A DNA stretch of 6,386 nucleotides. Source: an uncultured Clostridia bacterium. GTDB lineage: Bacteria > Bacillota_A > Clostridia > Oscillospirales > Oscillospiraceae. Both the position numbers and the translations under genes were made by a program. Of the stretch, positions 4,449-6,386 are shown in pieces; position 1 is the first letter of the stretch, and each line of letters opens with the position of its first letter. The notes beneath the pieces are model-generated. The model was given only the letters and a program-made list of their open reading frames with translations, did no database searches and was not told where the DNA came from. Location of the stretch: assembly GCA_947167435.1 (NCBI GenBank), contig CAMVIC010000094.1, positions 1 to 6,386 on the forward strand, read 5' to 3'.

Positions 4449-5696
4449 GTGAAAAAAGCTGCGCTGATTTTGTTTGCCCTGCTGGTGCTGGCCCTGTCGG
4501 TGCTCTGTGTCAGCTATCTGCGCTTTACGGATGCAAAGCTGAATATCGGTTCGCTTCTTCCGGGCACCGCCGCCACGGCCCCGCCCACCGAGGAGCCGAC
4601 GCCGGAGGTGACGCCGGAGCCTACCCCGGAGCCGACGCCGGAACCCACCCCGGAGCCGCCCATGCCGGAGGGCGCCGCCACCTATGTGGACGGGAAGAGC
4701 GTGGAGAGCGTGAGCAGTCAGGGCGCGGACTATGTGAGTCTGAGCCAGATGGGCGCTGTTCTGGGCTTTGAGCCTGCGGAGAGCAGCGACGGGGCGGTGA
4801 GCCTGACCTGGCGCAAGCAGGAGGTCTCTCTCAGTATCGGCGGAACCGAGTGCCGTTACGGGGAGCAGAGCGCGAACCTGTCCGCGCCGGCGCTGCGCTA
4901 TCACAACGAGGTCTGGGTCCCGGTGGAGGATTTCTGCCGGCTGCTTGAGATCTCTGTCTTCACAGATGAAGAGAGCGGCATCCGCTACTGCACGCCCGGT
5001 GCAGGCGACTGGGCGCTGCCCGAAGGCTATCGGGTACCGGTGCTCATGTACCACGGCGTCAGCGACAATCCCTGGACCATGCCCAGCCTCTTTGTCACGC
5101 CCGCAGAGATGGAGGCACAGCTGCAGTTCCTGCAGGACAACGGTTACACCACAATCTGGTTTGAGGACCTGTGGCATGTGCAGGATTTTGAAAAGCCTGT
5201 GATTCTGACCTTTGACGACGGGTATGTGGACAACTACAACACGCTTCTGCCCATCCTGGAGAAGTATAACGCCAAGGCCACCTGCTTTATCATTACGGAC
5301 TTTCTCAATCACGACCCCAGCATTTACTCCAACGTGGAGCAGTACGTGACCTGGGACATGGTGAAGGCCATGAGTGAATCCGGATATATCTCCATTCAGA
5401 GTCATACCATGAATCACTGGCGACTGAATGAATTCATGCGCTCCTCCCAGGAGACGGAACTGTACGGCTCGTACCTGAACCTGATTCGCGAAACCGGGAA
5501 AGAGCCTTTTGTGCTGGCCTATCCCGAGGGGCAGGCGGACGGCAACACCTTTGAACTGACGGCGGAGATTTACCGCTTCGGTCTGAAGATGTCCGGCCCG
5601 GTCTATGTGACCGGTGACGACCCCACCCTGATCTATCGGATCTATATCCCAAGGGGCATGAGCATGGAGGAATACGCCCGACAGCTTGCCGGCTGA
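4449..5696 (+). CDS. Membrane-anchored polysaccharide deacetylase with Pro-rich linker and CuAO_N-like domain
   Basis: This is a 415-residue secreted or membrane-anchored enzyme. Residues 1-24 are a signal peptide or anchor (KK then a hydrophobic run, without a clear lipobox). Residues 43-73 are a Thr/Pro/Glu linker with TPEP repeats, likely spanning the wall. Residues 77-183 resemble the copper-amine-oxidase N-terminal-like (stalk) domain, with paired YVSLSQMGAVLGF and VWVPVEDFCRLLEI strands, often found in Firmicutes surface proteins. Residues 195-415 are a NodB-type deacetylase (carbohydrate esterase 4-like). Motif 1 is TFDDG at 254-258 with D256 and D257; motif 2 is HTMNH with metal ligands H319 and H323; the motif 3 region is LAYPEG at 356-361. 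The usual late LxxH His motif is not seen; the end reads YIPRG, which may reflect a PgaB/IcaB-like variant. It should remove N-acetyl groups from peptidoglycan or another exported glycan. It is followed by the kinase-like gene after 14 nt. Confidence 0.9.
   Translation: MKKAALILFALLVLALSVLCVSYLRFTDAKLNIGSLLPGTAATAPPTEEPTPEVTPEPTPEPTPEPTPEPPMPEGAATYVDGKSVESVSSQGADYVSLSQMGAVLGFEPAESSDGAVSLTWRKQEVSLSIGGTECRYGEQSANLSAPALRYHNEVWVPVEDFCRLLEISVFTDEESGIRYCTPGAGDWALPEGYRVPVLMYHGVSDNPWTMPSLFVTPAEMEAQLQFLQDNGYTTIWFEDLWHVQDFEKPVILTFDDGYVDNYNTLLPILEKYNAKATCFIITDFLNHDPSIYSNVEQYVTWDMVKAMSESGYISIQSHTMNHWRLNEFMRSSQETELYGSYLNLIRETGKEPFVLAYPEGQADGNTFELTAEIYRFGLKMSGPVYVTGDDPTLIYRIYIPRGMSMEEYARQLAG
4611..4658 (+). 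repeat. Tandem TPEP-coding repeat (four copies)
   Basis: Four tandem 12-nt units of the type ACGCCGGAGCCT encode residues 55-70 of the deacetylase (TPEP x4), preceded by degenerate TPEV. Copies differ at third codon positions. It encodes an extended, wall-spanning type of linker whose length may vary between strains. Confidence 0.9.
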
Positions 5697-5710
5697 GAAA
5701 GGACAAGGAC

Positions 5711-6307
5711 ATGATTGTTACCATCGGAAGAGAACACGGAAGCAACGGCCATCTGGTGGCCCGCGCCCTGGGAGAGGCCCTGGGCTATGACTGCTATGAC
5801 AAGGAGATCGTGGATCACACCGCCGAGAACAGTAATTTCAGCAGGGAAGTACTTCACACCTTCGATGAGAAGCGGGTTTCCCCCTATATTGTCCCCATTC
5901 CCCACTATCTGGGACTGAACGAGAGCTTCCGCCTGAATATGCAGCTGGCCTCTGCTCAGTTTGACGTGATCCGGAGTCTGGCGGACAAGGACAACTGCAT
6001 TTTCGTTGGGCGCTGCGCCGACTATGTGCTCCGGAACCGCCGGAATGTGGTGAAGGTGTTTGTCATGGCGGACGAGGACTTTCGCATCCGCACCATGATG
6101 GAGCGCCGGGACCTGAGCGAGGACGCGGCAAAGAAGCTTGTCCGGCAGGTGGATAAGGACCGGGCCAGCTACTACAAGTATTACACCGACCAGATCTGGG
6201 GCGAGCGGGAAAACTACGACCTGGTGATCAACAGCGGCCGGGTTGGCGTGGACGGTGCGGTGAAGGTCATCGTCAGCTACGTTGAGGCGCTGGAGGCCGG
6301 AAAATAA
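5711..6307 (+). CDS. Cytidylate kinase-like family protein
   Basis: This 198-residue cytosolic protein belongs to the 'cytidylate kinase-like' group of P-loop kinases. The N-terminal loop is IGREHGSNGHLVARAL at 5-20. Like its relatives (S-R-x-x-G-S-G-G) it lacks the GK[ST] lysine of true Cmk, and here the second Gly of the usual GSGG is Asn. Other family blocks are CYDKEIVD at 28-35, IFVGRCADYVL at 97-107, the lid-like DKDRASYYKYYTDQIWG at 148-164, and YDLVINSGRVG at 169-179. The true substrate is unknown, and CMP phosphorylation should not be assumed. ATG 5711 follows AAAGGA (5698-5703) with 7 nt spacing and comes 14 nt after the deacetylase stop, so the two form an operon. The reason for pairing a cytosolic kinase-like protein with an extracytoplasmic deacetylase is not evident. 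Confidence 0.88.
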   Translation: MIVTIGREHGSNGHLVARALGEALGYDCYDKEIVDHTAENSNFSREVLHTFDEKRVSPYIVPIPHYLGLNESFRLNMQLASAQFDVIRSLADKDNCIFVGRCADYVLRNRRNVVKVFVMADEDFRIRTMMERRDLSEDAAKKLVRQVDKDRASYYKYYTDQIWGERENYDLVINSGRVGVDGAVKVIVSYVEALEAGK

Positions 6308-6350
6308 AGCAATCCGAAAAGAAGCTGAGGAGTGAACCGCCCCAGATTGT

Positions 6351-6386
6351 GCGGACAGCACAAAAAAGCCCCCTGATGTAGGCTTA
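6351..6386 (+). terminator. Possible terminator cut by the window edge
   Basis: After the kinase stop the sequence runs into AAAAAAGCCCCCTGAT and ends a few bases later. An A tract followed by a GC-rich arm is typical of the 5' half of a rho-independent hairpin. The 3' arm would lie beyond 6386. A minor pairing AAGCC/GGCTT exists inside the window. No small gene is evident in 6308-6386. Confidence 0.35.

Noticed and set aside
4236..5417. Minus-strand open frame of 393 codons opposite the deacetylase
   Set aside because: It is a shadow frame with Gly/Arg/His-rich repeats arising from the TPEP-coding repeat. The plus-strand gene has intact catalytic motifs, a signal sequence and a ribosome site.

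Overview
The window looks like chromosomal DNA from a gut-type Clostridia, most likely Oscillospiraceae/Ruminococcaceae. The evidence is fairly GC-rich coding sequence, strong AGGAGG-like ribosome binding sites, and the kinds of gene present: a DUF5685 + J-domain pair, an FMN-riboswitch-controlled ECF riboflavin transporter, a (TPEP)n-linked polysaccharide deacetylase, and a cytidylate-kinase-like protein. The assignment is by family resemblance only. I see no insertion sequence, phage gene, CRISPR array, tRNA or rRNA.

Layout. (1) 2-1187, plus strand: the 3' part of a DUF5685-type gene overlaps by 20 nt a J-domain protein with a polyglutamine linker, a TPR-like region and a Cys-rich tail. A hairpin with A and T tracts (1194-1235) ends this unit. 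(2) 1274-1924, plus strand: a HAD-superfamily phosphatase of the Gph/5'-nucleotidase type. (3) 3137-1976, minus strand: a two-gene operon, SLOG/YpsA-like (DUF1273) then YdcF-like (DUF218). It converges on the HAD gene at a perfect 18-bp palindrome that contains the YdcF stop codon. (4) 3138-3373: an intergenic control region. It has two divergent sigma-A-type promoters whose -35 boxes overlap almost completely. The minus-strand promoter drives the SLOG-YdcF operon through a leader of about 170 nt with three clear hairpins; I do not recognise this leader. The plus-strand promoter drives an FMN riboswitch. (5) 3374-4345, plus strand: FMN riboswitch, terminator-type expression platform and ribU, the riboflavin-binding S component of an ECF transporter. 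(6) 4449-6307, plus strand: a membrane-anchored polysaccharide deacetylase with a copper-amine-oxidase-N-like domain, followed after 14 nt by a cytidylate-kinase-like protein. What may be the first half of a terminator lies at the window edge.

How the parts work together. RibU imports riboflavin, the precursor of FMN, and FMN should switch ribU off through the riboswitch. The SLOG and YdcF proteins are both poorly characterised small-molecule-binding families; they share one transcript, and their promoter competes physically with the ribU promoter. The deacetylase acts outside the membrane, on peptidoglycan or another N-acetylated glycan, while its operon partner is a predicted cytosolic P-loop kinase. 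I found no clearly novel multi-gene system. The least explained sequence is the structured leader with its interlocked divergent promoters (3184-3374).
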